From Paraburkholderia unamae (GTDB lineage: Bacteria; Pseudomonadota; Gammaproteobacteria; Burkholderiales; Burkholderiaceae), in contig NZ_QLSU01000003.1 in the NCBI RefSeq assembly GCF_003268775.1, positions 290,248 to 354,247 of the forward strand: DNA of 64,000 bases, written 5' to 3'. The notes beneath the pieces were generated by a model. That model saw only the letters and a program-made list of their open reading frames with translations, did not search any database and was not told where the DNA came from. How positions within the stretch are numbered: position 1 is the stretch's first letter; each line of letters starts with the position of its first letter. Shown here piece by piece: positions 45,960 to 57,024 of this stretch. Position numbers and translations under genes: made by a program.

Positions 45960-46811
45960 TCAGCCCTTGGTCGCGCCGAACGTGAGCCCGGCCACGAAGT
46001 GCTTCTGCATGGCGAAGAACATCATCACCGAAGGCAAGGCGGCAAGCACCGAGCCCGCCGAAACGAGGTTCCACGCCGTCGTCCACTGCCCCTTGAGCGC
46101 AGCAACGCCCACGGTGATCGGCGCGGCGTCGTCGCCCTGGGTCAGGCACAGCGCCCAGAAATAGTCGTTCCAGACGAACGTGAACACGAGAATGGCGAGC
46201 GCGGCCAGCGCCGGGCGAATGAGCGGCAGCACGATGCGCACGAACACGGTCCACTCGTTCGCGCCCTCGATACGCGCGGCCTCGACCAGTTCGAACGGCA
46301 GTTGCTTGATGAAATTGCGCAGGAATAACGCGCAAAAGCCGGTCTGAAACGACAGATGAAAGAGAATCAGGCCGCCCACGGTGTTGTAGAGGCCGAGCTT
46401 GAGCGTCAGATCGCGCACGGGAATCATGAGCACCTGGATCGGCACGAAGTTGCCCGCAACGAAGGTCGCGAACAACGCCGGGTTGCCCGGAAAGCGGTAG
46501 ATCGCCAGCGCATAGCCCGCCAGCGCCGCCAGCGCGATGGCCCCCGCCACGGCCGGAATCGTGATCTGCACGCTGTTCCAGAAGTAGTGCAGCATGGGCG
46601 AGGTCGTGAGCGCGTCGCGATAGTTCTCGACCATCGCGAAGTGCCTCGGCCAGCCCCAGTAGTTGCCTTCGCTCAGTTCGTCGGTGGAGCGCACCGAGGT
46701 GATGAGCACGGCGATGAGCGGCAACAGCCAGATCACGAGCGCCACTGGCAGCGAGAGCTTGTACAGGCGGCGCGACGCGGGCTTCCATTTGTCGAGCGGG
46801 ATCGGGAACAT
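45960..46811 (-). CDS. Sugar ABC transporter permease, MalG-like
   Basis: A 283-residue inner-membrane permease with six predicted helices. The EAA loop EAARIEGANEWTVFVRIVLPLIRPAL contacts the ATPase. It starts 21 bases after the MalF-like gene's stop and ends the sugar operon that begins at 52455. With the GH42 enzyme in the same operon, the transported sugar is probably a galactoside or another beta-linked oligosaccharide. Confidence 0.93.
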   Translation of the reverse strand: MFPIPLDKWKPASRRLYKLSLPVALVIWLLPLIAVLITSVRSTDELSEGNYWGWPRHFAMVENYRDALTTSPMLHYFWNSVQITIPAVAGAIALAALAGYALAIYRFPGNPALFATFVAGNFVPIQVLMIPVRDLTLKLGLYNTVGGLILFHLSFQTGFCALFLRNFIKQLPFELVEAARIEGANEWTVFVRIVLPLIRPALAALAILVFTFVWNDYFWALCLTQGDDAAPITVGVAALKGQWTTAWNLVSAGSVLAALPSVMMFFAMQKHFVAGLTFGATKG

Positions 46812-46832
46812 GGTCGGCTCCTCGCGGCGCGG

Positions 46833-47834
46833 TCAGTGTTCGCTGCGCAGCAGGCGGCGCAGGTGATAGACGATATAGAGCAGCATGATCGCGAACAGCA
46901 CGACGGCAATCGAGGCCGAATAACCGAGCCGGTAATACTTGATCGCCTGGTCGTACATGTAGTAAGCGAGCACGGTCGAGCTTTCGAACGGTCCGCCGCC
47001 CGTCATCACGGAGATGAGGTCGAAGCTGCGCAGCGCGCCAATCACCGTGACCACCACGGCCATGAAGGTGACAGGCCGCAGTTGCGGCAGGATCACGTGC
47101 CAGAGCATGGTCCAGCCCTTCGCGCCTTCCATGCGCGCGGCTTCGATCTGCTCGCTGTTGAGCGTGGTGAGGCCCGTGAGGTAAAGGATCATGCAGTACG
47201 CGGTTTGCGGCCACAGCGCCGCGAAAATGATGCCGGGCGTGGCGTAGTGCGGGTCGCCGAGCACGGGAATGCCGTGCCCCACGATCATCGCGAGCAACCC
47301 GAACGTGGGGTCGTAGAACCACGAGTAGATGAGGCCCACCACCACGCCCGAAAGCACGAACGGCGCGAAGAACAGCGACTTGACGATGCGAATGCCGCTC
47401 ACGGCCTGGTTCAGGTACAGCGCGATCGCAAGCCCCATGGGCGGCGCGAGCAGGAACAGCACGAGCCAGATCACGTTGTTCTTCAGCGCCGTGTAAAACG
47501 TGGGCGACTGAAACAGTTCGGTGTAGTTCGCGAGGCCCACGAAGCTCGCGTCGCTCATGCCGTCCCAGTTGTAGAACGAGAGGCGCAGCGTGGAGAGAAT
47601 CGGCCAGATCACGTAGACCGCGAACATGATGCACGCGGGCGCGAGAAAGAGGCATGCGGCGCGGCGCTGGCGGCGCGCGGTGGGCGACACGCGGCGGCGC
47701 GGTCTAATGCCACGGCCGCTCGTTTGCGGCATGCCGCCCGCGCCTGCGGCATCACCACCGGCATCGCCTTCGTCGCCCGGCGACGCGGCGCCGTCCACGC
47801 GGTGCGCAACGGAGTGGGTCACTGCCTGTCTCAC
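46833..47834 (-). CDS. Sugar ABC transporter permease, MalF-like
   Basis: A 333-residue permease with six helices (first: CLFLAPACIMFAVYVIWPIL) and the EAA loop EAARMEGAKGWTMLWHVILPQLRP. I place the start at GTG 47834 because GGAGG lies seven bases upstream; an ATG at 47900 lacks such a site. The first ~55 residues are an unusual Gly/Ala/Arg-rich cytoplasmic tail. It pairs with the MalG-like permease. Confidence 0.88.
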   Translation of the reverse strand: MRQAVTHSVAHRVDGAASPGDEGDAGGDAAGAGGMPQTSGRGIRPRRRVSPTARRQRRAACLFLAPACIMFAVYVIWPILSTLRLSFYNWDGMSDASFVGLANYTELFQSPTFYTALKNNVIWLVLFLLAPPMGLAIALYLNQAVSGIRIVKSLFFAPFVLSGVVVGLIYSWFYDPTFGLLAMIVGHGIPVLGDPHYATPGIIFAALWPQTAYCMILYLTGLTTLNSEQIEAARMEGAKGWTMLWHVILPQLRPVTFMAVVVTVIGALRSFDLISVMTGGGPFESSTVLAYYMYDQAIKYYRLGYSASIAVVLFAIMLLYIVYHLRRLLRSEH

Positions 47835-47923
47835 GGCGAAACCTCCGGTCCCATGCAAAGTGGCTGGACTGCACGGCGGGCGTCGGCGCATATGCCGCAC
47901 CGCCCGCCGCTGCTTCGAACTGC

Positions 47924-49186
47924 TTACTTCTTGTAGATGCGCTGGCGCGACTGCTCCAGCTGCGCCAGGATCGCGTCGATCTTCGTCGGATCGGACATGA
48001 ACTGCTGCATGCCCTTCATGCCTTCGTCGGCCATCTCCTTGGTCATGTCGCGATCGTAGAACTGCGCAATGCCGCCCTTGGTGTTCGAGAGGATCTGGAA
48101 GCCGATCTTCGAAATCGGGTCCTCGGGTTCCGGCGACTTGCTGTTGGCCGACAACGAACCCAGCCCCTTGGCAAGCTGCGCGCCGATGTCGGGGGTCTCA
48201 GCGAACGCGAGGAACGCGCGCGCGTCGGCCTTGTTCTTCGCCTTCGCCGGAATATGCAGCGATTCGACCGGTCCGTCTTCAGCGGTCGGCACGTTCGAGT
48301 CGATGATCGGGAACTGGAAATAGCCCATCTGCTGCTTGACCGTCGGGTTGAAACCGCCCGTGATGAACGTGCCCATCAGCATCATCGCGGCCTTGCCCTG
48401 GAACAGGAACGGCTGCGCCGCGTCGAGATCGTAGGAAAGCGAATTGGGAATGAAGTCGCCGTCGTCGAGCAACTGCTTCCACGTGACGTAGACCTTCTTC
48501 ACGCGCGGGTCGGTGTACGGCACTTCGCCCGCCATCAGTTTCTGGTGGAACGCGTTGCCGTTCAGGCGCAGGTCGAGATAGTCGAACCAGCCCGCGAGCG
48601 TCCACGCGTCGCGCCCGCCCACGGCGATCGGCGTGATGCCCGCGGCCTTGAGCTTCTTGCAGGCGTCGAGGAATTCATTCCACGTTTTCGGCTCGCTCTT
48701 GATGCCCGCCTTGTCGAACAGGTCCTTCCGATAGAACATGCCCCACGAGTAATACACCGTGGGCGCCGCGTACTGCTTGCCCTGGAACGAGGAGGCCTCC
48801 TTCGTCGAGGCATACGTGTTGTCCCAGCCGTTCTTCTTCCAGTCGCCCGACAGGTCCTCGAACAGGCCGCGCTTCGCGTAATACGCCATGCGCTCGCCGT
48901 CGTGCCAGTTCACGATGTCGGGCGGCGCGGTCGTGAGCCAGTTCGGCAGTTGCACCTTGTAGGCTTCTTCATCGACGAACGACACCTTCACGTCGGTGCC
49001 GGGGTGCGTCTTCCTGAACTCGTCGACGACTTGCTCCCACACGGCGCGCTGGCTCGCGCCCTTGAACGCGATATTCATTTCGAGCGTGCCGGCCTGCGCC
49101 GCGCCGGCGAATGCGCCTGCCAACGCGCCCGCCGCCAGCGTGACGGCAACGAACAGGGTGCGTGGTCTGAAGGTCTTGCCGATCAT
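47924..49186 (-). CDS. Sugar ABC transporter extracellular solute-binding protein
   Basis: A 420-residue family 1 binding protein. AAGGAGA precedes ATG 49186, and the signal peptide ends AGAAQA before GTLEMNIAFKG. WEQVVDEFRKTHPGTDVKVSF and GKAAMMLMGTFITGGF are family motifs. It captures the sugar in the periplasm for the MalF/MalG/MalK-type importer. It lies between the GH42 gene and the permeases. Confidence 0.92.
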   Translation of the reverse strand: MIGKTFRPRTLFVAVTLAAGALAGAFAGAAQAGTLEMNIAFKGASQRAVWEQVVDEFRKTHPGTDVKVSFVDEEAYKVQLPNWLTTAPPDIVNWHDGERMAYYAKRGLFEDLSGDWKKNGWDNTYASTKEASSFQGKQYAAPTVYYSWGMFYRKDLFDKAGIKSEPKTWNEFLDACKKLKAAGITPIAVGGRDAWTLAGWFDYLDLRLNGNAFHQKLMAGEVPYTDPRVKKVYVTWKQLLDDGDFIPNSLSYDLDAAQPFLFQGKAAMMLMGTFITGGFNPTVKQQMGYFQFPIIDSNVPTAEDGPVESLHIPAKAKNKADARAFLAFAETPDIGAQLAKGLGSLSANSKSPEPEDPISKIGFQILSNTKGGIAQFYDRDMTKEMADEGMKGMQQFMSDPTKIDAILAQLEQSRQRIYKK

Positions 49187-49247
49187 GCGTGTCTCCTTGG
49201 TTTTACGTCGTTGTCGATGCTGCATCGGAAGGCATTGCGCAATGCGC

Positions 49248-51257
49248 TTATGTCGAGCGGTAAGCCGCCACGCCCTGCGCTTCTATCGTACGCGAGCCGA
49301 TCACGAATGCCTCGTCGGGAATATCCGCAGAAAGCGTGTGCGCGCCCGGCCCGTAGTTGAACACCCACGTGAAGCCGCCGCGGCGGCTCACGCGCACGGC
49401 GTCGCCAAGCGGCTGCGGCGCGAGGCCCGCTTCACGCGCGACGCGCGCGAAAAGCGCCTGCGTGGTTTCGTCGTCGAAAAGGCTCGCCAGGTAGTGGACC
49501 GCGCCGCACTGCACCCATGCTGGGTGGCCGTCCTCGAAGCTGGCGCGCACTTCCGGCGCGGCCGATTCGTTTTCGCCCGCGCTCGCGCCAAGCTCGATCA
49601 GGTCGCGCCAGTGGCGCGCGTGGCCCGCGCGCGCGCCATCGGCCGCGAACTTCACCGGCTCGCTGATGTCGGGTCGCAGCGACTCCACGCGCCACACGCG
49701 TAGCGGCAGCAGCGCCGCGAGCGGCCCCGGCGGCAGATTGGCGGGAATCTGGAGATCGACGGTCTTGGAACCCGTGCGCGGCCCGATCACGACCTGCGCG
49801 CCCGAATTCGCGAGACGCTGCGCGAAGTCGTCGGGCACGATGGGCAGCGGCGGCACCACCACGAGCCGGTAGCCGTCGAGCGGCGCATGCGCCGAAACGA
49901 TATCCACGTCGAAGCCGAGCGCGCGCAGCGCCGAGTAGTACTCCACAGCAAAGCGCGGATAGTGGAAATCGGCGCCCTGTGGATGAATCTCGAAGAGCCA
50001 CTTGGCCTCGTAGTCGAACACGAGCGCAACGGGTGTCTTCACGTCGAAGTCGGGGTCGCCCTTTTCACCCTCGACCGCCGCGAGCACGGCCTCGATTTCG
50101 CTCGCCACGCGCGCCGCCTCGGCGCTGCCGATGTCGGGCCGGTTATCGGGCGTGTTCAGCCCCGCATGCATCTGCTCCTGCGCGAATGGCGCCTGCCGCC
50201 AGCGGAAATACGACACGCAACCCGCGCCGTGCGCGAACGCCTCCCAACTCCAGAGGCGCACCATGCCGGGCAGCGGCGCGGGGTTCCAGTGCGCCCAGTT
50301 CACGGGGCCGGGCTGCTGCTCCATGACCCAGAACGGCAGCTTCGACATGCCGCGATACACGTCGTGATTGAACGAAGCGAAGTCCGGGTGCCCCGTGCGC
50401 AGATAGCGCGCCTTGACCTCGGGCGCATACCACTGCTGGTCGAGCGCGCCGAGCGGATAGCTGTCCCAGGTGGCCACATCGAGATCGGCGGCGACCTTGT
50501 AGTGGTCGAACTCCAGGAATAGCTGCATGAAGTTGTGCGCGATGGGGCGGCCCGGCGAATGCGCGCGCAGAATGTCCACCTGCATGCGGTTGTAGCGCTG
50601 CACTTCGTCGGAGGCGAAGCGCCGGTAGTCGAGCCGGTGCGAGGGATGCGCCTCGGTCACGGTGCCGACAGGCGCATCGATCTCGTCGAAGCCACGGTAC
50701 TCCATGCTCCAGAACACGGTGCCCCACGCGGTGTTGAGCGCGTCGATGCTGCCGTAGCGCGCCTTGAGCCATTCGCGAAAGCGCTGCACGGCGGCGGGCG
50801 AGTAGCTGACCACGGTTTGATGGCAGCCGTATTCGTTGTCCGTTTGCCAGTACGCAACGGCGGGATGCCGGCCGTAACGCGCGGCGACCGCTTCGCAAAT
50901 GCGCCGCGACGCCTCGAAGTACGCGGGCGACGAAAAATCGTAGTGGCGCCGCGAGCCGAACGCGCGCACGCGACCGTCTGCATCCACGGGCAGGATGTCC
51001 GGGTGCCGGTCGATCAGCCACTTGGGCGGCGTGGCCGTGGGCGTGCACATCACCACTTGCAGGCCGGCCGCGCCGAGCGTGTCGATGGCGCGATCGAGCC
51101 AGGCCCAGTCGTATTCACCGGGCGAGGGCTCGATGCGACTCCACGCAAATTCGCCGATACGCACCTGCGCGATGCCAAGTGCCTTCATGCGCGCGGCGTC
51201 GTCTTTCCACATGGCCTCCGGCCAGTGCTCGGGGTAATAGCAGACTCCAAGACGCAT
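49248..51257 (-). CDS. GH42 beta-galactosidase
   Basis: A 669-residue glycoside hydrolase family 42 enzyme. The TIM barrel begins [14 protein letters not shown]; the acid/base is Glu142 in [11 protein letters not shown], the nucleophile Glu313 in [14 protein letters not shown] central trimerisation-like domain and a C-terminal beta domain follow. GAGGACATTGG positions ATG 51257 (ATG 51284 is the alternative). No signal peptide, so it cleaves imported galactosides in the cytoplasm. The family's cysteine zinc cluster is not evident. Confidence 0.93.
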   Translation of the reverse strand: MRLGVCYYPEHWPEAMWKDDAARMKALGIAQVRIGEFAWSRIEPSPGEYDWAWLDRAIDTLGAAGLQVVMCTPTATPPKWLIDRHPDILPVDADGRVRAFGSRRHYDFSSPAYFEASRRICEAVAARYGRHPAVAYWQTDNEYGCHQTVVSYSPAAVQRFREWLKARYGSIDALNTAWGTVFWSMEYRGFDEIDAPVGTVTEAHPSHRLDYRRFASDEVQRYNRMQVDILRAHSPGRPIAHNFMQLFLEFDHYKVAADLDVATWDSYPLGALDQQWYAPEVKARYLRTGHPDFASFNHDVYRGMSKLPFWVMEQQPGPVNWAHWNPAPLPGMVRLWSWEAFAHGAGCVSYFRWRQAPFAQEQMHAGLNTPDNRPDIGSAEAARVASEIEAVLAAVEGEKGDPDFDVKTPVALVFDYEAKWLFEIHPQGADFHYPRFAVEYYSALRALGFDVDIVSAHAPLDGYRLVVVPPLPIVPDDFAQRLANSGAQVVIGPRTGSKTVDLQIPANLPPGPLAALLPLRVWRVESLRPDISEPVKFAADGARAGHARHWRDLIELGASAGENESAAPEVRASFEDGHPAWVQCGAVHYLASLFDDETTQALFARVAREAGLAPQPLGDAVRVSRRGGFTWVFNYGPGAHTLSADIPDEAFVIGSRTIEAQGVAAYRST

Positions 51258-51291
51258 CCCAATGTCCTCGCTTGCTGTTCTCATGGTGTGC

Positions 51292-52455
<1,164 letters not shown>

Positions 52456-52491
52456 CGTCCCGCCTCCATGTTCTAATCAGCGCGGAGCGGA

Positions 52492-52507
52492 GATTAAGCG
52501 CTTAATC
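52492..52507. promoter_or_regulatory. LacI-type operator
   Basis: GATTAAGCGCTTAATC is a perfect 16-bp palindrome with the central CG typical of LacI/GalR-family operators. It lies between the divergent malK-like and lacI-like genes, 36 bases from the malK-like start. The regulator at 52647 is the obvious ligand, repressing the sugar operon and possibly itself. Confidence 0.85.
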
Positions 52508-52646
52508 CGCGGGCCGTAAAAAGCGATCGCGTGTTGCGATCCAGGCTGCGGTGTCTCCGGTACTCGTTCTGATAGTGGGGCCAATGGTGCAGCGCCCGCG
52601 CACGATCAGGCAAATGTTGAATCACCTTCCCATATTTTGAGATCGC

Positions 52647-53681
52647 ATGCCGACCCTGAGCGAAGTCGCGCGCCGCGCCGGCGTCACGCCGGCCACCGTC
52701 TCGAACGTCCTGCGCAATCGCGGGCGGGTGGGCGAGGCCACGCGGTTGCGCGTGCTCGAAGCGATCGAGGCGCTGGGGTATCGGCCGCATTTGTCGGCGC
52801 GCGCGCTTGCCGAAGGACGGCCGCCCACCATCGCGCTCATGGTGTCGAGCATTGCGAACCCGTTCTACCCCGAGTTCGCGCTCGCCGTGGAAAACGCGCT
52901 GCGCCGCAGCGGGCGCTTCCTCATCATCTGCAATACCGCAGGCGATCCGCAAACGGGGCGCGCCTACCTGGAGCAGATCGCCGGCACGCTCTCGGCGGGC
53001 GTGCTCGTGATGAACGCCAATCTCGACTTTGCCGACCTGCGCGCCACCGAGCGGCGCGGCGCGCCCGTGGTGCTGTGCATGTGGGAGCGCCCGCTCGATC
53101 CGCCCGGCCTGCCCTGCGTGGCCGTGGATTTCCGGCTCGCGGGGGAGCTCGCCGCGCAGCATCTGCTCGCACTCGGGCACCGACGCATTGGCGCGATCGT
53201 CGGCAGCAAGGTGTCGGGCATCCACGCGGCGCGCTATGACGGCTTCGTCGCCGCCATGCAGGCGGCCGGGCTGGACGGCGCGCTCGCGCCCGTGCGCTAC
53301 GCGCCGGATACGACACAAGGCGGCTACGCCGCGGCCAGCGAGTTGCTTGCGCGGCACCCCGATCTCACCGCCCTCTTCGCGACCAACGACCTGCCCGCGC
53401 TCGGCGCGATGCAGGCAGCCGCCGATCTCGGGCTCGACGTGCCGCGCGAGCTATCCGTGGTCGGGATCACCGACATCCAGCTGGCGCGCGAATCGCGGCC
53501 CGCGCTCACGACCGTTGCGGTCGCAACGGTCGAGGCGGCGGAACTGGCTGTGGCGTTGCTGACGGAGCTGGTCGAGACGCCCGCAGCGCCGACGACGCCG
53601 GCACAGTCGGCTGCGCGCGTGTGCGTGGTTTCCGCGCCGCGGCTGGTCGTGCGGGCATCGACGGCGCCGCCCCGGAAGTAA
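52647..53681 (+). CDS. LacI-family transcriptional regulator
   Basis: A 344-residue repressor. The N-terminal helix-turn-helix is TLSEVARRAGVTPATVSNVLRN, with the hinge helix LSARALAEGR at about residue 50. The periplasmic-binding-protein-like effector domain follows (TIALMVSSIANPFYPEFALAVE). It is divergent from the MalK/GH42 operon and should sense the imported sugar or a cleavage product. Confidence 0.93.
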   Translation: MPTLSEVARRAGVTPATVSNVLRNRGRVGEATRLRVLEAIEALGYRPHLSARALAEGRPPTIALMVSSIANPFYPEFALAVENALRRSGRFLIICNTAGDPQTGRAYLEQIAGTLSAGVLVMNANLDFADLRATERRGAPVVLCMWERPLDPPGLPCVAVDFRLAGELAAQHLLALGHRRIGAIVGSKVSGIHAARYDGFVAAMQAAGLDGALAPVRYAPDTTQGGYAAASELLARHPDLTALFATNDLPALGAMQAAADLGLDVPRELSVVGITDIQLARESRPALTTVAVATVEAAELAVALLTELVETPAAPTTPAQSAARVCVVSAPRLVVRASTAPPRK

Positions 53682-53837
53682 GCAAAACGCAAGCATTCAG
53701 CCCGCAAACCCCCACCCGCCGCAAAGAACCCCTGCGCAAACGTTAAGGTTCCGCTCAAAACGTCCGTTAAACATGACGGCGGCGCGGCTCCGGGCCGCCG
53801 CGAGAACACTATCGAGGAAGGCAGGAGAAAAGCGAAC

Positions 53838-55634
53838 GTGAAGCGGATAACGTTGAATCAGAAAGCCTGGAGCATCGTCGCGCTCCTGTGGGTGGCACTC
53901 GTCGTACTGGTGGTGGTGAACGCCTTCATGACGCGCACGGGCATGCTGGAGGACCGCAAGGCCCTGCTCGAGCAGGAAACGCAAACGGCCATGGGCGCGA
54001 TCACGTATTACAAGAAAGAAGCGGAGGCCGGCCGCATGAGCGCCGACGACGCGAAGCGTCTGGCCATCGCCACGCTGCGCGGCATGCGCTACGGCGACGA
54101 CCAGAGCGGCTACTTCGGCATTTACGACAGCAACACCGTGGCCCTGCTCGTGCCGCCCAAGCCCGACCTGGAAGGCAAGAGCCAGGCGGACCTGACGGAC
54201 CCGCGCGGCACGCATATCGCGCTCGAAATCATCAAGAGCTCGTCGGCAGGCGGCGACGGCTACAGCAGCTACTGGTGGCCGAAGCCGGGCAAGAGCGCGC
54301 CGGTCGAAAAGATCACCTATGCGGCCGTCGTGCCGGGCTGGGACTGGCACGTCTTCACGGGCGTCTATTCCGATGACATCGACGACGCGTTCGAAGGCGC
54401 ACTGCTCCGCAATCTCGCGCTCGTCGCCGTGATTGGCGTGGCGGTGATGCTCGGGCTGCTGTGGCTCATCCGCAGCATTCGCGCGAGCCTGGGCGGCGAG
54501 CCCGAGTATGCCGCGCAAATCTGCCAGCGCATTGCCGAGGGCGATCTCACGGCCCACGTGGATCTCGCGGCGGGCGATCAGCGCAGCCTGCTCCACGCGA
54601 TGCGGCAGATGCAGCGCCAGCTCGTCGAGACCGTGCAGCGCATCCAGACCTCGGCCGAGTCGATCACGACCGGCGCGAAGGAAATCGCGGCCGGCAACAT
54701 GGACCTTTCCTCGCGCACCGAGGAACAGGCCGCCTCGCTGGAGGAAACGGCGGCGAGCATGGAAGAACTCACGGCCACCGTCAAGCACAACACCGACAAC
54801 GCACGCCAGGGCAATACGCTCGCCGTCAACGCATCGGAAGTGGCCGCGCGCGGCGGCGAGGTCGTGCGCCGCGTGGTCGAAACGATGAACGAGATTTCGA
54901 GCAGCTCGCAGCGCGTTGAGCAGATCATCGGCGTGATCGACGGCATTGCTTTCCAGACCAACATTCTCGCGCTCAACGCCGCCGTGGAAGCGGCGCGCGC
55001 GGGCGACCAGGGACGCGGTTTCGCGGTCGTGGCGGGCGAGGTGCGCAGCCTCGCGCAGCGCAGCGCGACCGCCGCCAAGGAGATCAAGGAGCTGATCGGG
55101 CAGTCGGTGTCGCAGGTGTCGGAAGGCACGAGGCTCGTAGACGAAGCAGGCCGCACGATCGACGAAGTGGTGATCTCGGCGCGCCGCGTGGCGGACCTGA
55201 TGGGCGAGATCGCAGCCGCTTCGGCGGAGCAGCACACCGGCATCGAGCAGGTGAACCGCGCCGTCGCGCAGATGGACGAAGTGACACAACAGAACGCGGC
55301 GCTCGTGGAGGAAGCTTCGGCGGCGGCGCAGTCGATGGCCGCGCAGTCGAACGGTTTGCGCGAGGTCGTGACGGTGTTCCGGATCGGGGCGCAGTCCGCA
55401 CCGATGGCGGTGGCAGCGGCGGCGTCGGCGTCGGCCAAACCGGCGGCATCGATTCCGGCGCAAAGCGCGCGCGCCGTGCGCCCCGCCGCGCCTGCCGCGC
55501 CGCTCAAGCGCCCGGCGCTTTCCAGTGCAAAACCGGGCCCCGCGCACAAGGCCACAACAGTGGCCCCTGCGACCGCCACGGCTGCACCCGCCGTTACGGC
55601 ATCGAACGATAACGCGGATTGGGAAACGTTCTGA
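53838..55634 (+). CDS. Methyl-accepting chemotaxis protein with single Cache domain
   Basis: A 598-residue receptor. TM1 is at about residues 14-34, a single Cache sensor at 35-185 ([45 protein letters not shown]), TM2 at about 190-212. A HAMP segment follows, then the signalling domain with hairpin tip [21 protein letters not shown] Pro/Ala-rich linker ends in DWETF, a CheR/CheB tether like the NWETF of E. coli Tar/Tsr. The start is GTG 53838 after AGGAGAAAAGCGAAC. The Cache type often binds small organic acids. Confidence 0.92.
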   Translation: MKRITLNQKAWSIVALLWVALVVLVVVNAFMTRTGMLEDRKALLEQETQTAMGAITYYKKEAEAGRMSADDAKRLAIATLRGMRYGDDQSGYFGIYDSNTVALLVPPKPDLEGKSQADLTDPRGTHIALEIIKSSSAGGDGYSSYWWPKPGKSAPVEKITYAAVVPGWDWHVFTGVYSDDIDDAFEGALLRNLALVAVIGVAVMLGLLWLIRSIRASLGGEPEYAAQICQRIAEGDLTAHVDLAAGDQRSLLHAMRQMQRQLVETVQRIQTSAESITTGAKEIAAGNMDLSSRTEEQAASLEETAASMEELTATVKHNTDNARQGNTLAVNASEVAARGGEVVRRVVETMNEISSSSQRVEQIIGVIDGIAFQTNILALNAAVEAARAGDQGRGFAVVAGEVRSLAQRSATAAKEIKELIGQSVSQVSEGTRLVDEAGRTIDEVVISARRVADLMGEIAAASAEQHTGIEQVNRAVAQMDEVTQQNAALVEEASAAAQSMAAQSNGLREVVTVFRIGAQSAPMAVAAAASASAKPAASIPAQSARAVRPAAPAAPLKRPALSSAKPGPAHKATTVAPATATAAPAVTASNDNADWETF

Positions 55635-55649
55635 TTGCGGTGATAAAAG

Positions 55650-55674
55650 CCACTTTAAATCGACTTTAAAGTGG
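55650..55674. repeat. AT-rich hairpin between convergent genes
   Basis: CCACTTTAAA (55650-55659), five bases, TTTAAAGTGG (55665-55674) form a perfect 10-bp stem. Two more CTTTAAA copies follow to 55692. It lies between the chemoreceptor and the convergent response regulator and may terminate both, though a classical T-run is missing. Confidence 0.5.
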
Positions 55675-55724
55675 CTTTAAAGCTGCTTTAAATCCACGCT
55701 AATTCGCGGATTTGAAAACTCCGT

Positions 55725-56708
55725 TCACGCAAGGTGGCCGCCCTCATCCTGCGCGCCTTGCGCAGCCCGCCAGGCTGCGAACGTGATCAGTTCGGGCGCA
55801 AGGCCCGCGTCGTCGATGCGGGTCCAGCTCGTATGCGCGTCGTCAAGGCCCGGCACCGGCTCGGGCGTGGCGAACTCCACGCGCGCCATGCCCGGCCGGT
55901 ACGCTTCGTTGGGCCAGTACACCGGCATGATGCGGCGCGCCGCCATCTCCTCGCGCAACGCCGCGGGGCCGCCCTCGTCGGTCACCACATCGCATTGCGC
56001 CGCCCAGTCGCGGCTGTCCCACGCGAGAAACACGCCCGCATTGCCTTCGGCGTCGAAGGTCAGCACGGCATTCTGTTCGGGCCGCCAGTAGTATTCGACA
56101 ATGCGCTCGCGCAGCGCGAGTTCGTGCAGCACGTCGGCCGTGCGCCGGTTCGCGTAGATCGCACCCACGCCATGCACGCCGATATGCCCGCGCCGCGCGC
56201 AGAACTTGCGTTTTGCATCGTCGATCGCACCGCGCAGCTTGCGCGTCATGGCGGGATCGGACTTCTTCACGTAGAAGTCGATGAGGCCCGCGTTGAAGGC
56301 CTCGACCGCATGCGATTCGTCGGCCGTGGCCGTGAGCAGGATGCGCGTGCACGCCACGTCTTTCACGGAAGCCAGAAACTCCACGCCGGTCATGTCCGGC
56401 ATTTCGTAGTCCACCACGAGCGCGGCGATATCGCGAAAGCGCTGCGCGTCGGCCATCACGTCTTCGCCCAGCGCGTTGCCGCCCCGCTTCTCGAATGCCG
56501 ACCACGCGGCGCCCGCCGTGGGGTTGTGCGCCGCCTGGCGGGACTCGTGCGCGGCGACGTAGGCCAGGGCTTCGCGGGTGCTCGTGAAATAGCGGTCCGT
56601 GCCCGCGCCGGGAAAGAGGCCGCGCAGCGCGTAAAGAAAATCGGGGCTGTCGTCGATGAATACGACGGAGACGGGATGATAAACCGGCTGTCTGACGATG
56701 GAACTCAT
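55725..56708 (-). CDS. Response regulator with novel C-terminal domain (LqsR/PhcQ-like layout)
   Basis: A 327-residue protein. The receiver has acidic Asp19/Asp20 (VVFIDDSPD), the phosphorylated Asp100 in LVVDYEMPDMTG, and Lys148 (DFYVKKSD). Between the second strand and Asp100 about 45 extra residues are inserted, unlike standard 120-residue receivers. The remaining ~170 residues have no helix-turn-helix or known output motif. This layout resembles the regulators of Legionella Lqs- and Ralstonia Phc-type signalling. The sensor kinase at 57575 is the likely partner. Confidence 0.82.
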   Translation of the reverse strand: MSSIVRQPVYHPVSVVFIDDSPDFLYALRGLFPGAGTDRYFTSTREALAYVAAHESRQAAHNPTAGAAWSAFEKRGGNALGEDVMADAQRFRDIAALVVDYEMPDMTGVEFLASVKDVACTRILLTATADESHAVEAFNAGLIDFYVKKSDPAMTRKLRGAIDDAKRKFCARRGHIGVHGVGAIYANRRTADVLHELALRERIVEYYWRPEQNAVLTFDAEGNAGVFLAWDSRDWAAQCDVVTDEGGPAALREEMAARRIMPVYWPNEAYRPGMARVEFATPEPVPGLDDAHTSWTRIDDAGLAPELITFAAWRAAQGAQDEGGHLA

Positions 56709-57024
56709 GCTGGATCTCGGTAAGCGCGCCGCGCCTGCTGCGGCGCGCTGTGTGCCTGCCGCGCCGCGAGGTAAACATGTCGATTATGAGGCGTGACGCC
56801 TGGACACAGCAACCCGAACCCGCGTCCGTTGCAAACGCCAGGCGGGCCGCGCGAACCTGAAAACGCCGCGCAAACGTTTATCGCACCCGGCGCGCATGGA
56901 GCGCTTTACGTATGTGGGCCGCACGGTATTGAACTCAGGGGAAGGCGAAGAGAATGCCGGTATGCCTTCTCTTTCAGAAGGCATGCGCGACTGCCGCATG
57001 CAGTTCCTATCTGGAGTCATTCTG
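56709..57024. other. Divergent region between response regulator and thioesterase
   Basis: About 316 bases with promoters presumably for both directions. The part next to the thioesterase gene holds two overlapping hairpins (listed separately). No gene is visible in it. Confidence 0.45.
56962..57001 (+). promoter_or_regulatory. Two mutually exclusive hairpins in the thioesterase leader
   Basis: ATGCCTTCT (56962-56970) pairs with AGAAGGCAT (56976-56984), and GCATGCG (56981-56987) pairs with CGCATGC (56995-57001). The arms share GCAT at 56981-56984, so both cannot form together. The GGAG ribosome-binding site of the thioesterase follows at 57012-57015. This is the geometry of an RNA switch, but no ligand or mechanism can be named. 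Confidence 0.5.
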
